From: Microbacterium sp. 8M | GTDB taxonomy: Bacteria > Actinomycetota > Actinomycetes > Actinomycetales > Microbacteriaceae | Direction: 5' to 3' | Length of the DNA stretch: 64,000 bases | NCBI RefSeq assembly: GCF_902506375.1 | Contig: NZ_LR733284.1 | Span: 1,662,059 to 1,726,058, forward strand | Shown: piece after piece, positions 18,305 to 26,705 of the stretch | Numbering within the stretch: position 1 is the first letter of the stretch | How the letters are laid out: the number at the start of each line of letters is the position of its first letter | The notes under the pieces: generated by a model | The model's input: the letters and a program-made list of their open reading frames with translations, nothing else | Database searches by the model: none | Told to the model about the DNA's origin: nothing | Position numbers and translations under genes: made by a program

Positions 18305-19639
18305 ATGCCTCAGCCTCTCGATCTCGACTCGTGGCGTGCCCTCCCGATCAAGCAGCAGCCGCAGTGGCCCGACGCCGAGCGCGTCGCCGAGGTCTCCGCG
18401 CAGATCGCGGCACTCCCGCCCCTCGTGTTCGCCGGTGAGGTGGACATCCTCCGCGAGCGCCTCGCCCGGGCCGCGAGCGGCAAGGCGTTCCTGCTGCAGG
18501 GCGGCGACTGCGCCGAGACCTTCGCGGGCGCCACGGCCGACCAGATCCGCAACCGCATCAAGACCGTGCTGCAGATGGCCGTCGTGCTCACCTACGGCGC
18601 GTCGATGCCCGTCGTGAAGATGGGGCGCATGGCGGGCCAGTTCGCCAAGCCCCGATCGAGCGACACGGAGACGCGCGGCGAGGTCACGCTGCCCGCGTAC
18701 CGCGGCGACATCGTGAACGGCTACGACTTCACCGAGGGCTCCCGTGAGGCCAACCCCTCGCGTCTGCTGCAGGGCTACCACACGGCCGCCTCGACCCTGA
18801 ACCTCATCCGCGCGTTCACCCAGGGCGGCTTCGCCGACCTCCGCGAGGTGCACTCCTGGAACAAGGGCTTCGCGCAGAACCCGGCGAACCAGCGCTACGA
18901 GCGCATGGCCGCCGAGATCGACCGGGCGATCAAGTTCATGGAGGCCGCAGGCGCCGACTTCGACGAGCTGCGGCGCGTGGAGTTCTTCACTGGGCACGAG
19001 GGCCTGCTCATGGACTACGAGCGCCCGATGACCCGCATCGACTCCCGCACGCTCACGCCGTACAACACGTCGGCGCACTTCCTGTGGATCGGTGAGCGCA
19101 CGCGCGAACTCGACGGCGCGCACGTCGACTACTTCGCGAAGATCCGCAATCCCATCGGCGTCAAGCTCGGCCCGACCACCAGCCCGGACACCGCGCTCGC
19201 GCTGATCGACAAGCTCGACCCGAACCGCGAGCCGGGACGCCTGACGTTCATCACGCGCATGGGCGCCGGCAAGATCCGCGACGCGCTGCCGCCGCTGCTG
19301 CAGGCCGTGAAGGACTCGGGGGCCCAGCCGCTGTGGGTCACCGACCCCATGCACGGCAACGGCATCACGACGCCCACCGGGTACAAGACCCGTCGGTTCG
19401 ACGACGTCGTGGAGGAGGTGCGCGGCTTCTTCGAGGCGCACCGCGCGGTCGGCACCTTCCCGGGCGGGATCCACGTCGAACTCACCGGTGACGACGTCAC
19501 CGAGTGCCTCGGCGGATCCGAGCAGATCGACGAGGCGGCGCTCGCGACCCGGTACGAGTCGCTGTGCGACCCGCGCCTGAACCACATGCAGTCGCTCGAG
19601 CTGGCCTTCCTCGTGGCGGAGGAGCTCGAGAAGCGCTGA
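18305..19639 (+). CDS. aroG: Class II 3-deoxy-7-phosphoheptulonate (DAHP) synthase
   Basis: A 444-residue type II DAHP synthase joining phosphoenolpyruvate and erythrose 4-phosphate at the entry to the shikimate pathway. Matching blocks: LLQGGDCAETFAGAT (metal cysteine and glutamate region), MGRMAGQFAKPRSS, PGRLTFITRMGAGKIRD, WVTDPMHGNG, and GGIHVELTGDDVTECLGG. Class I enzymes share none of these. The length is slightly below the mycobacterial AroG (462), whose N-terminal regulatory extension is shorter here, so feedback control may differ. It is the ortholog of Rv2178c by order as well as sequence. Confidence 0.96.
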   Translation: MPQPLDLDSWRALPIKQQPQWPDAERVAEVSAQIAALPPLVFAGEVDILRERLARAASGKAFLLQGGDCAETFAGATADQIRNRIKTVLQMAVVLTYGASMPVVKMGRMAGQFAKPRSSDTETRGEVTLPAYRGDIVNGYDFTEGSREANPSRLLQGYHTAASTLNLIRAFTQGGFADLREVHSWNKGFAQNPANQRYERMAAEIDRAIKFMEAAGADFDELRRVEFFTGHEGLLMDYERPMTRIDSRTLTPYNTSAHFLWIGERTRELDGAHVDYFAKIRNPIGVKLGPTTSPDTALALIDKLDPNREPGRLTFITRMGAGKIRDALPPLLQAVKDSGAQPLWVTDPMHGNGITTPTGYKTRRFDDVVEEVRGFFEAHRAVGTFPGGIHVELTGDDVTECLGGSEQIDEAALATRYESLCDPRLNHMQSLELAFLVAEELEKR

Positions 19640-19651
19640 CGCACCACCCTT

Positions 19652-19685
19652 GGAGGCCCGGGCCGCGACGCGGCTCCGGGCCTCC
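19652..19685. terminator. Bidirectional terminator between aroG and pknL
   Basis: GGAGGCCCGG (19652-19661) and CCGGGCCTCC (19676-19685) form a ten-base stem, with an inner CCGCG/CGCGG pairing. It separates convergent genes. Confidence 0.8.
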
Positions 19686-19720
19686 GTCGTATCGCGCCCA
19701 GGCTCTCGGCGCGCCGGAGT

Positions 19721-21670
19721 TCAGAGACCCGGCGTGAGGGTGATGGTCGATCCCTTGGGCGCGCTGCCCTTGGGCTTGTAGCTCTTCACGTGGTAGATGT
19801 CCCAGTAGCCGCCGCCGAGCGGCAGGGGGTTGTCGTCGATTCCCGCGTTGACGTCGAACCCCTTGGCCTGGAGCGCGGCGACCGCGTCGCGGACGGTCAT
19901 GTCCTTGACGTCGGGGATGTCGATCATCTCCGGACCTTTGGAGACCGTCAGCGTGATGGTGTCGCCGGGACGCCAGTTGCCTCCGCCCTCGCGGTCGGCG
20001 TAGCCGATCACGCGATCCTTCGGCACCGAGTCGCTGAACTCCTCGTTGGATTGCGGATTGACGTTGAGCCCCACCGCGGTGAGCTTGCCCGTGGCGTCGC
20101 TCACGGTCATGCCGGACACATCGGGGACGGGGCCGAGGGAGACGAGGAGACGGATCTTGTCGCCCTCGAAGATGCTGCAGCCTTCGCCGCATTCGTATCC
20201 GGCCGCACCGGAACGCGGGGTGACCTCGGCATTGATCACGATGCCGTGGTCGGCACGGGAGAACAGCGGGACGGAGTCCTGCAGCGTCAGATGGAACGGC
20301 TCCAGGGCCTTCTTCGCCGCCGCCTCGGTCAGCTCATCCAGCTTGGGGACGTCGTGCTTCGCGGGCCCGGCGGAGATCATCACCGTGACACGGGCCTTCT
20401 TGTCGACGCGGGTGCCCGCCGCCGGATCCGTGCGGATGGCCTGTCCCGCCGGGACCTTCAACGAGTTCTCGCTGCCCTGAACGGGGGTCATCCCGTCCTT
20501 CGTGATCATCGCGGAGGCGACATCCCAGGTCTTGCCCGCGACGTCGGGCACGGAGAGCTTGGAGCCGGGACCGGATCCGAACCACCAGCCCGCACCTCCG
20601 GCGAGCACGGCCAGCAGCAGCACGAGCACGAGCAGCAGGGCGCCGCGGGAACGCCGCTGCGCGGTGCGGCGGCGCAGCAGCGTCGCGTTGTCCAGCGGCG
20701 TCTCGGCGACGGCCGTCGGCGCGGTCGGGGCCGTGGCGCCTGGCAGCACCATGGTCTGATCCGCGGTGTCTCGCAGGGGCAGGACCGTGGTCTTGGCCGT
20801 CGTCGTGGCGGGAGCGGGGGAGACGCCCAGCTCGCGTTCGATCTCGCGCAGCCGGTCGAGCATCTCCTGAGCATCGTTCGGGCGCTCGTCCGGCGTCTTC
20901 TCGGTGGCCCACAGCACGAGCTCGTCGAGCTGCTCCGGCACAGCGGGGTTGCGCACGCTGGGACGGGGCACCGAGTCGGTGGCGTGCTGGAACGCGATCT
21001 GCATCGGCTGCTCGCCCTTGTACGGCTGCTCGCCGGTGAGCATCTCGTAGAGCATGATGCCGAGCGCGTAGATGTCGCTGCGGGCGTCGGCCGTACCGCG
21101 GGTGACGAGCTCGGGTGCCAGATAGGCGATGGTGCCCATCAGCTGCGCTCCGGACGCGGTGTTCGCGGTGGTCGCGCGGGCGAGGCCGAAGTCCCCGATC
21201 TTGATCCGGCCGTCCTCCGCCAGCAGCACGTTCTCGGGCTTGACGTCGCGGTGCACGATCCCGGCGCGATGCGCCGCGGCGAGCCCCGACAGCACCGCAT
21301 CCATGATCGTGATCGTCTGCGGGATCGTCAGCCGGCGCTGCTCGCGCATGAGCTCGCGCAGCGTGATCCCGGGCAGGTACTCCATGACGAGATACGCCAG
21401 CTCGCCGTCCTGGCCCTGGTCGAACACGTTCACGACGTGCGGGTCGGCGAGGCGTGCGGCGGCCCGCGCTTCCTGGATGAAGCGGCTCTGGAACACGGAG
21501 TCGTCGCTGAGGTGCCCGTGCATGACCTTCAGCGCGATCCGGCGCTCCAGGCGCAGGTCGGTTGCGACGTACACGGTGGCCATGCCGCCGCGTGCGATGC
21601 GGGCGCGGACACGGTAGCGACCGTCGACGAGCCGCCCGATGAGGGGGTCGGCTTGTTGGCTGGTCGTCAC
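19721..21670 (-). CDS. pknL: PASTA-domain Ser/Thr protein kinase, PknL-like
   Basis: A 649-residue membrane kinase. Cytoplasmic kinase domain to about residue 280: glycine loop ARGGMATVY, Lys48 in ALKVMHG, HRDVKPEN with Asp142, DFG in KIGDFGLA. Then a Thr/Ala/Pro-rich juxtamembrane stretch, a single membrane helix near residues 343-365, and an outer part of four PASTA-like repeats (each with VPDV or similar and a GP-type end) that bind peptidoglycan precursors. Gene order aroG, this kinase, Rv2175c-like, polyprenyl synthase matches the mycobacterial pknL block; mycobacterial PknL itself lacks PASTA repeats as far as I recall, so the outer part differs. GTG start, leaderless. Confidence 0.9.
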   Translation of the reverse strand: MTTSQQADPLIGRLVDGRYRVRARIARGGMATVYVATDLRLERRIALKVMHGHLSDDSVFQSRFIQEARAAARLADPHVVNVFDQGQDGELAYLVMEYLPGITLRELMREQRRLTIPQTITIMDAVLSGLAAAHRAGIVHRDVKPENVLLAEDGRIKIGDFGLARATTANTASGAQLMGTIAYLAPELVTRGTADARSDIYALGIMLYEMLTGEQPYKGEQPMQIAFQHATDSVPRPSVRNPAVPEQLDELVLWATEKTPDERPNDAQEMLDRLREIERELGVSPAPATTTAKTTVLPLRDTADQTMVLPGATAPTAPTAVAETPLDNATLLRRRTAQRRSRGALLLVLVLLLAVLAGGAGWWFGSGPGSKLSVPDVAGKTWDVASAMITKDGMTPVQGSENSLKVPAGQAIRTDPAAGTRVDKKARVTVMISAGPAKHDVPKLDELTEAAAKKALEPFHLTLQDSVPLFSRADHGIVINAEVTPRSGAAGYECGEGCSIFEGDKIRLLVSLGPVPDVSGMTVSDATGKLTAVGLNVNPQSNEEFSDSVPKDRVIGYADREGGGNWRPGDTITLTVSKGPEMIDIPDVKDMTVRDAVAALQAKGFDVNAGIDDNPLPLGGGYWDIYHVKSYKPKGSAPKGSTITLTPGL

Positions 21671-21676
21671 GACAAG

Positions 21677-21682
21677 AGTCTA
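21677..21682 (-). promoter_or_regulatory. -10 hexamer TAGACT for pknL, leaderless type
   Basis: On the minus strand TAGACT is followed by CTTGTC and the GTG start at 21670, with no ribosome site. Confidence 0.6.
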
Positions 21683-21791
21683 GGGAGAACTGGCTGAGAG
21701 CCCGGGCAACGGCTCGCGTGGGCGCCCGTATCCGTCATCCCGATCGGGGCGCGCTGCACCGCGAACGGCTCGGCCGGTTGCGGCGGTCTGC

Positions 21792-22811
21792 TCAGCCCAG
21801 AGCGGCGAGCCAGGCCTCGGCCTGCGACTGCCACAGGGCGTAGCGGGCGGGGAAGGCAGAGATCTGCACCTCCTGCGCAGCGTCGCCGAAACCCATGTCC
21901 TGCCAGCCGGGGATGTCCAGCAGCCCGTTGGTGTGGGCGGTGCCGGCGAAGAAGGCCCGGGCCGCGTACGACGGATCGGCGATCTGCTCGGGTGCGCCCC
22001 AGCCGGTGCTCGGACGCTGCTGGAAGAGCCCGATCGAGTCGCGGTCCCCCGCCGGTGCGTTGGTGAGGCCGGATTCGACCATGGCGGTCGCCAGGGCGAT
22101 CGCGATCCCGTGATCGGGGACGCCCAGCTCGCGCCCGATCTGGATGATCAGACGCGCATTCCCGGTCTGCTCGTCCGTGAGCACGACCTGCGGGGCGGTG
22201 TAGGTGTCGACGACAGGCGCCGGGGCGACGGCAGCGGGAGCCGGCGCCGGAGCAGGAGCCGGGGCCGGCGCCCAGAGCCGCAGCGTCTGGCCCGGGTAGA
22301 TGATCGAGTCGGGGGAGAGGCCGTTCGCCGCGAAGAGCTCGGCCAGGGTCAGGCCGTGCTGCTGCGCGATCGACCAGAGCGTGTCCCCCGCGACCACCTC
22401 GTATCCGCCGGCCGTGTCTGCGGCGGGTGCCGCTGCCTGCGCCGGCGCAGCGGCCGGTGCCGGTCCGCCCAGGGAGAGGACCTGCCCCGGATGGATGATC
22501 GAGTCCGAGCCCAGGCCGTTCGCGGCGTAGAGCGCGGCGACGGTCGTCCCGTGCGCCCGCGCGATGTCCCAGAGGGTGTCGCCGGCCTGCACCGTGTACT
22601 CGACGGGCGGCGCGACCTCTGCCGGAACGCTTCTCGCGACGAGCGCCGCCAGTGCTGCACCCGTCGGCAGTGCCGTGAGCGGCGGGAGCGCGCCATGCGC
22701 GGGCGTGTGCGCCTGTGCGGGTGCCGCGACGAGCGCACTCGCCACGGCGGTCAGCAGCACGGTCGGTGCGGTGACGCCGATCGCCCGGCGCGCGGTGGTT
22801 GCTGTCGTCAT
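21792..22811 (-). CDS. Secreted LysM protein with a C-terminal transglycosylase-like domain
   Basis: A 339-residue exported protein. A signal peptide ends at AQA near residue 34. Two LysM modules follow (YTVQAGDTLWDIARAHG and YEVVAGDTLWSIAQQHG), each about 45 residues, joined by Ala-Pro linkers. The C-terminal 120 residues carry AIALATAMVESGL and DSIGLFQQRPSTGWG, the pattern of actinobacterial lysozyme-like/transglycosylase domains, with Glu in MVES as the likely acid. It should bind and perhaps cleave peptidoglycan outside the cell. It sits between the PASTA kinase and Rv2175c, and its control region holds a repeat array. Confidence 0.88.
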   Translation of the reverse strand: MTTATTARRAIGVTAPTVLLTAVASALVAAPAQAHTPAHGALPPLTALPTGAALAALVARSVPAEVAPPVEYTVQAGDTLWDIARAHGTTVAALYAANGLGSDSIIHPGQVLSLGGPAPAAAPAQAAAPAADTAGGYEVVAGDTLWSIAQQHGLTLAELFAANGLSPDSIIYPGQTLRLWAPAPAPAPAPAPAAVAPAPVVDTYTAPQVVLTDEQTGNARLIIQIGRELGVPDHGIAIALATAMVESGLTNAPAGDRDSIGLFQQRPSTGWGAPEQIADPSYAARAFFAGTAHTNGLLDIPGWQDMGFGDAAQEVQISAFPARYALWQSQAEAWLAALG

Positions 22812-22875
22812 GGATCCCCCGATTCAGACGTCTACGCCGGTGTGCAGCGGTGCGCGTCGGCCCTTCGACGCTGGC

Positions 22876-22924
22876 ACGGAAGTGATCGCAAGTCAACAGG
22901 AGTGATGAATGTGACAGAAGTGAT
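22876..22924. promoter_or_regulatory. Three direct repeats upstream of the LysM gene
   Basis: Plus strand: ACGGAAGTGAT (22876), ACAGGAGTGAT (22896), ACAGAAGTGAT (22914), i.e. about two helical turns apart; on the minus strand these read ATCACTTCYGT, with related GTCACATTC and GTTGACTTG between them at about nine-base steps. This resembles a binding array for a response regulator. MtrA, which controls cell-wall hydrolase genes in actinomycetes through TCAC-containing direct repeats, is a candidate. Confidence 0.55.
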
Positions 22925-22983
22925 AACTCGCGACGAGGACGCATGGCCGGGCCCGGCCGTGAAGGGGATGAGAACATTGCAGG

Positions 22984-23334
22984 GTGTCTGAAACCGAATC
23001 CCCGACCCCCGAGGTCGAATGGCTGACCCTCCCCGACCTCGTCGAGATCCTCGGAGAGCCGCTCGGTCGCGTGCATCGGCTCTTCGACGAGCAGCACCTG
23101 GTCGGGTCCCGGCGCAACGGGGCCCTCGCCGTCCCGGCGCTCTTCCTCAAGGACGGCCACCCGCTCGGGTCGCTGCGCGGCACCATCATCGTGCTCAAGG
23201 ACGCCGGGTTCAGCGACGACGAGGTCATCGACTGGCTGCTCGCCGACGAGGAGTCGATCGGCCGCGCGCCGATCGCCGCTCTGCGCGAGGGTCACAAGAG
23301 CGAGGTCCGGCGCATCGCGCGCACCCTCGCCTGA
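22984..23334 (+). CDS. Rv2175c-like winged-helix DNA-binding protein
   Basis: A 116-residue soluble protein. The N-terminal part WLTLPDLVEILGEPLGRVHR is a helix-turn-helix, followed by a small wing and a C-terminal helical part (FSDDEVIDWLLADEESIG). It matches the mycobacterial Rv2175c, a DNA-binding protein phosphorylated by PknL on an N-terminal threonine; the N-terminal tail here has Thr4 and Thr8 (SETESPTPEVEW) as possible sites. GTG start at 22984. It is divergent from the LysM gene and convergent with the polyprenyl synthase. Its DNA target is unknown; the repeat array beside it is one testable option. Confidence 0.87.
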   Translation: MSETESPTPEVEWLTLPDLVEILGEPLGRVHRLFDEQHLVGSRRNGALAVPALFLKDGHPLGSLRGTIIVLKDAGFSDDEVIDWLLADEESIGRAPIAALREGHKSEVRRIARTLA

Positions 23335-23352
23335 CCGTCGGTCCGGTGCGGC

Positions 23353-24438
23353 TCAGGCCGTGCGCTGCGTCGCATCGCGGGCGAGCCCGCGCAGGAGGTC
23401 GAGCGCTCCGGCGTCGAGGGGCGCACCCGCCAGGGCAGCCTCCCCGGCGGCGGCGTACTCGGAGATGAGCCCCTCCATGCGGTGCAGCGCGCCCGACTCG
23501 ACGATGATCGCCTGCAGGCTCGCGATCTGATCCGCGGTGAGCAGCGGGTCGCCCAGCAGCTCGTCGACGACGCGCCGTCCCTGCGGCGCCAGGGCCTGGC
23601 GCGTCCAGGCGATGAGCAGCGTGCGCTTACCCTCCCGCAGGTCGTCTCCGGCGGGCTTGCCGGTGAGCCGCTCGTCGCCGAAGACGCCGAGTACGTCATC
23701 GCGCAGCTGGAAGGCCATGCCGAGGGGATGCCCGAACGCGCGCAGGGCCGCCTGCTGAGCCTCATCCGCGCCGGCGATCGCCGCACCGATCAGCAGGGGC
23801 TGCTCGACGCTGTAGCGCGCGGCTTTCAGGGAGGCCACGCGCAGCGCGCGCTCGGCGTGGCCGTCGTCGTCGTTCACGCTCCACGCCGACTCCTCGGCGA
23901 TGTCGAGGAACTGCCCGATCGTCACGTCCCGACGCATCCGCGCGTACTCGCTGCGCACCGCGTCCGCGTGCGGGCTGGCGGCGATCCCGGCCTCGAGCAG
24001 GTCGTCGCTCCACGCCACGAGGAGATCCCCGAGGAGAACCGCCGCCGCGCGGCCGAAGTCGACCGCGCTGCCGCTCCAGCCCTGCTCGACGTGCGACGCC
24101 TCGAGGGCGCGATGCGCGGAGGGGCGGCCGCGCCGGGTGTCGGAGTTGTCGATGAGGTCGTCGTGCACGAGCGCGGCGGACTGGAACACCTCGAGCGCGG
24201 CGCACGCGTCCCACAGGGCCGTAGGCTCCGTCTCGACGCCGGCGAGTCCGGCGACGGACGACCATCCGGCGTGGCAGAACCGTGCGCGCAGCCGCTTGCC
24301 GCCGCGCAGCGTCTCCTCGGCGGACGAGACGAAGGCGGAGGCATCCGGTCCGTAATCCGCGATCTCCGCACGCATCCGGAGGACGAATGCCTCGAGTCGG
24401 GCGGAGACCTGGTCGATCACAGCGGAGGAGGATGCCAC
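23353..24438 (-). CDS. idsA: Polyprenyl (geranylgeranyl/farnesyl) diphosphate synthase
   Basis: A 361-residue trans-prenyltransferase extending allylic diphosphates with isopentenyl diphosphate. The first aspartate-rich motif DDLIDNSDTRRGRP is near residue 95 and the second, DDVLGVFGD, near residue 235, followed by KPAGDDLREGKRT. The residues before the first motif include bulky side chains, which fits a C15-C20 product, but chain length cannot be fixed by eye. In Mycobacterium tuberculosis idsA2 (Rv2173) is in the same place beside Rv2175c. The product could feed carotenoids, menaquinone or undecaprenyl phosphate. GTG start with TAGGCT six bases before it. Confidence 0.92.
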   Translation of the reverse strand: MASSSAVIDQVSARLEAFVLRMRAEIADYGPDASAFVSSAEETLRGGKRLRARFCHAGWSSVAGLAGVETEPTALWDACAALEVFQSAALVHDDLIDNSDTRRGRPSAHRALEASHVEQGWSGSAVDFGRAAAVLLGDLLVAWSDDLLEAGIAASPHADAVRSEYARMRRDVTIGQFLDIAEESAWSVNDDDGHAERALRVASLKAARYSVEQPLLIGAAIAGADEAQQAALRAFGHPLGMAFQLRDDVLGVFGDERLTGKPAGDDLREGKRTLLIAWTRQALAPQGRRVVDELLGDPLLTADQIASLQAIIVESGALHRMEGLISEYAAAGEAALAGAPLDAGALDLLRGLARDATQRTA

Positions 24439-24444
24439 GCGATC

Positions 24445-24450
24445 AGCCTA
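24445..24450 (-). promoter_or_regulatory. -10 hexamer TAGGCT for idsA, leaderless type
   Basis: On the minus strand TAGGCT is followed by GATCGC and the GTG at 24438. Confidence 0.6.
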
Positions 24451-24577
24451 CCGAGCGGCATCCCGGCGGGGCAGGGCAGCCGTCGGGCGACATGATGCGC
24501 AACTCCCAGGCGAATCCCTACCCTCGTGCATCCTCACGCGCGTAGACTTGGGAGCAAGACCACCCGAGGGGGACGAA

Positions 24578-24949
24578 ATGCCACTCTCCGAACAGGAGCA
24601 GCGCCTGCTCGACGAGATGGAACGCCATCTCATGCAGAACGACGCCGATGTCGTTTCCGCGCACGCCGGGGACCGCGCGCTCAGCTATCGCAATCTCATC
24701 TACGGAGCCGTGCTGCTGCTGGCCGGCGTCGGCGGCCTGATCGTGGGCGTCGTGGTCGGCAACATCGCAGGCATCATCATCGGGGTCGTCGCGTTCGCGG
24801 CGATGCTCGGCGGCCTGATGCTCGCGCTCACGCCCGTGCGGCGCGGGGGAGACCGCGAGACCACGAGCCGGACGAACTCGAAAGAGCCGTCGCCGTCGTT
24901 CATGGATCGCATGAACGACCGCTGGGATCGCCGCCACGAGGAGCACTGA
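24578..24949 (+). CDS. DUF3040 membrane protein
   Basis: A 123-residue protein: a charged N terminus MPLSEQEQRLLDEMERHL, typical of DUF3040, two adjacent membrane helices rich in Gly, Ile and Val (about residues 47-90), and a polar, basic-acidic tail. The function is unknown; the family is found in actinomycetes, and Rv2169c lies just before mraZ in Mycobacterium tuberculosis, as here. A ribosome site GAGGGGG precedes the ATG, and TAGACT at 24543 is a likely -10 with a leader of about 30 bases. A possible link with envelope growth is suggested only by position. Confidence 0.87.
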   Translation: MPLSEQEQRLLDEMERHLMQNDADVVSAHAGDRALSYRNLIYGAVLLLAGVGGLIVGVVVGNIAGIIIGVVAFAAMLGGLMLALTPVRRGGDRETTSRTNSKEPSPSFMDRMNDRWDRRHEEH

Positions 24950-24969
24950 CCGCCTCGGCATGACCTTCT

Positions 24970-25002
24970 GAGGGCCCGGACCGCTTCGGCGACCGGGCCC
25001 TC
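24970..25002 (+). terminator. Terminator after the DUF3040 gene
   Basis: GAGGGCCCGG (24970-24979) pairs with CCGGGCCCTC (24993-25002). Confidence 0.8.
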
Positions 25003-25043
25003 GGTCTGTTCTCGGACGCCCGAGCCTCCCCGGTACCCCCTTT

Positions 25044-25074
25044 CCCTCCACACCGTCCTCCACCTTCCTCCACC
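25044..25074 (-). promoter_or_regulatory. MraZ-box-like array in reverse orientation
   Basis: On the minus strand GGTGGAGGA occurs twice ten bases apart (25074-25066 and 25064-25056), then a weaker GTGTGGAGGG. The unit matches the forward array in front of mraZ. It abuts the 16-base hairpin that follows. Confidence 0.5.
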
Positions 25075-25110
25075 GGCCCCTGTCCCGCGGCATTCCGCGG
25101 GACAGGGGCC
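25075..25110. terminator. Perfect 16-base-stem hairpin upstream of mraZ
   Basis: GGCCCCTGTCCCGCGG and its exact complement surround a CATT loop, and TTCTTC follows. It would insulate the division cluster from upstream transcription, adding to the DUF3040 terminator only 70 bases earlier. Confidence 0.85.
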
Positions 25111-25156
25111 TTCTTCGTGCCCGCGAAAGGCCTCCTCGGAGCACAAATGTGTATCG

Positions 25157-25186
25157 AAATGGAGGGAAGTGGAGTAAAGTGGAGGA
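25157..25186 (+). promoter_or_regulatory. Three tandem MraZ boxes upstream of mraZ
   Basis: Three exact ten-base steps: AAATGGAGGG, AAGTGGAGTA, AAGTGGAGGA (consensus AARTGGAG). MraZ is a DNA-binding ring that recognises short TGG-containing direct repeats at ten-base spacing near its own promoter in several bacteria, so this is very probably its operator. The last box ends 26 bases before the mraZ ATG. Confidence 0.8.
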
Positions 25187-25212
25187 AACGGCGGCGAAAG
25201 GGGGAGAGGCGC

Positions 25213-25644
25213 ATGTTGCTCGGCACGCATTCCCCCAAGCTCGACGACAAGGGCCGCGTCATCCTCCCCGCCAAGTTCCGCGAGGATCTGGCCGGCGGCG
25301 TCGTCGTCACCCGCGGCCAGGACCGCTGCCTCTACGTGTTCAGCACCTCCGAGTTCGAGAGCGTGCATGAGCGCATCCGCCAGGCGCCCCTGGCGAACAA
25401 GGAGGCCAGGGCCTTCCTGCGCATGTTCCTGTCCGGCGCGAGCGCCGAGATGCCGGACAGCCAGAACCGCATCACCATCCCCGCCCATCTGCGTGCCTAC
25501 GCGGGCCTGGGCAAGGAGCTCATCGTCACGGGTGTCGGCGCGCACGCCGAGATCTGGGACGCGGCGGCGTGGAACGCGTACGCCGAAGGACACGAAGACG
25601 CCTTCGCCGAGCTCGAGGAGGAGGTGATCCCCGGCCTGTTCTGA
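25213..25644 (+). CDS. mraZ: Transcriptional regulator MraZ
   Basis: A 143-residue protein with two AbrB-like swapped-hairpin domains: [20 protein letters not shown] at the start and [18 protein letters not shown] from about residue 76, each with the DxxGR- or DxxNR-type turn that contacts DNA. It represses or tunes the division and cell-wall gene cluster. First gene of the dcw cluster here. The ATG at 25213 is preferred over an upstream in-frame GTG because AAAGGGGGAGAGG precedes it and the family starts with this motif. Expected to bind the three tandem repeats just upstream. Confidence 0.96.
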   Translation: MLLGTHSPKLDDKGRVILPAKFREDLAGGVVVTRGQDRCLYVFSTSEFESVHERIRQAPLANKEARAFLRMFLSGASAEMPDSQNRITIPAHLRAYAGLGKELIVTGVGAHAEIWDAAAWNAYAEGHEDAFAELEEEVIPGLF

Positions 25645-25751
25645 ACGGGCCCTGGCTGTGACTCCCAGCCGCTCCCGCCCCGGCGCACCTTCCCCGGTGC
25701 CGGGTCGAGCGGATGGGGATCAGGGCCAGGGACCGCAAGGCCGAAGGAACC

Positions 25752-26705
25752 ATGGACATCCGCCGCATCCACACCCCCGTGATGCTCGACCGCTGTGTCG
25801 AGCTGCTCGCACCCGCGCTTCAGAACGACGGCGCGGTCCTCGTCGACGCCACGCTCGGCATGGGCGGGCACGCCGAGGCGTTCCTCGAGCGTCTGCCGAA
25901 CATCCGGCTCGTGGGGCTCGACCGCGACACCGACGCCCTGCGCATCGCGGGGGAGCGGCTCGCCCGCTTCGGCGACCGCGTGACGCTCGTGCACACCGTC
26001 TACGACGCGATCGGCGAGCATGCCAAGGGGGCCTCGGGGATCCTGTTCGACCTCGGGGTCTCGTCGCTGCAGCTGGACGAGGCGGAGCGCGGATTCGCGT
26101 ACGCCAAGGACGCCCCGCTGGACATGCGCATGGACCAGTCGAGCGGCGTCACCGCCGCCGAGGTCCTGGCGACGTACAGCGAGGGTCAGCTGCGCCGCAT
26201 CTTCGAGCGCTACGGCGAGGAGAAGCTCGCCGGACGCTATGCCCGTGCGATCGTGCAGGCGAGGGCGCAGGCGCCGCTGGAGCGCTCCGGCCGGCTGGTC
26301 GAGGTGCTGCAGGAGGCCACACCGGCCGCGGTGCAGCGGGCCGGTCATCCCGCCAAGCGGGTGTTCCAGGCGCTGCGGATCGAGGTGAACCGCGAGCTGA
26401 ACGTACTCGCCGACGCCATCCCCGCCGCGATGGGGGCGCTCACGGTCGGCGGGCGCATCGTCGTGATGTCGTACCAGTCGCTCGAGGACCGGCTCGTCAA
26501 GCAGGCCTTCGCCGCGGCTTCCGCCTCCACGGCGCCGGCGGGGCTTCCGGTCGAGCTGCCGGAGCACGCGCCGCGCTTCCGGACCCTGACCAAGGGCGCA
26601 GAGATGGCCGACGAGGCCGAACGCGCCGCCAACCCGCGCGCCATCCCGGTGCGCCTGCGTGCAGCCGAACGTGTGAGAGACGATCAGAGGAGCGCCGCGC
26701 GATGA
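25752..26705 (+). CDS. rsmH: 16S rRNA (cytosine-1402-N4)-methyltransferase RsmH (MraW)
   Basis: A 317-residue SAM methyltransferase modifying C1402 in the ribosomal P site. Near the N terminus [13 protein letters not shown] is the family signature, followed by [16 protein letters not shown] (motif I), [12 protein letters not shown] (motif II) and [20 protein letters not shown], and later [15 protein letters not shown] and [12 protein letters not shown]. The ATG at 25752 has GAAGGAA upstream; a start 39 bases earlier is possible but adds a non-family tail. Its stop overlaps ftsL in an ATGA, the normal dcw arrangement. Confidence 0.97.
   Translation: MDIRRIHTPVMLDRCVELLAPALQNDGAVLVDATLGMGGHAEAFLERLPNIRLVGLDRDTDALRIAGERLARFGDRVTLVHTVYDAIGEHAKGASGILFDLGVSSLQLDEAERGFAYAKDAPLDMRMDQSSGVTAAEVLATYSEGQLRRIFERYGEEKLAGRYARAIVQARAQAPLERSGRLVEVLQEATPAAVQRAGHPAKRVFQALRIEVNRELNVLADAIPAAMGALTVGGRIVVMSYQSLEDRLVKQAFAAASASTAPAGLPVELPEHAPRFRTLTKGAEMADEAERAANPRAIPVRLRAAERVRDDQRSAAR

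Noticed and set aside
15560-19585. An open minus-strand frame of over 1300 codons through fadD, plsC and aroG
   Set aside because: Only the part up to 17386 codes for a recognisable protein (FadD). Upstream of it the translation is low-complexity Arg/Val/Gly/His and lies antisense to two clear genes, as is common in high-GC DNA.
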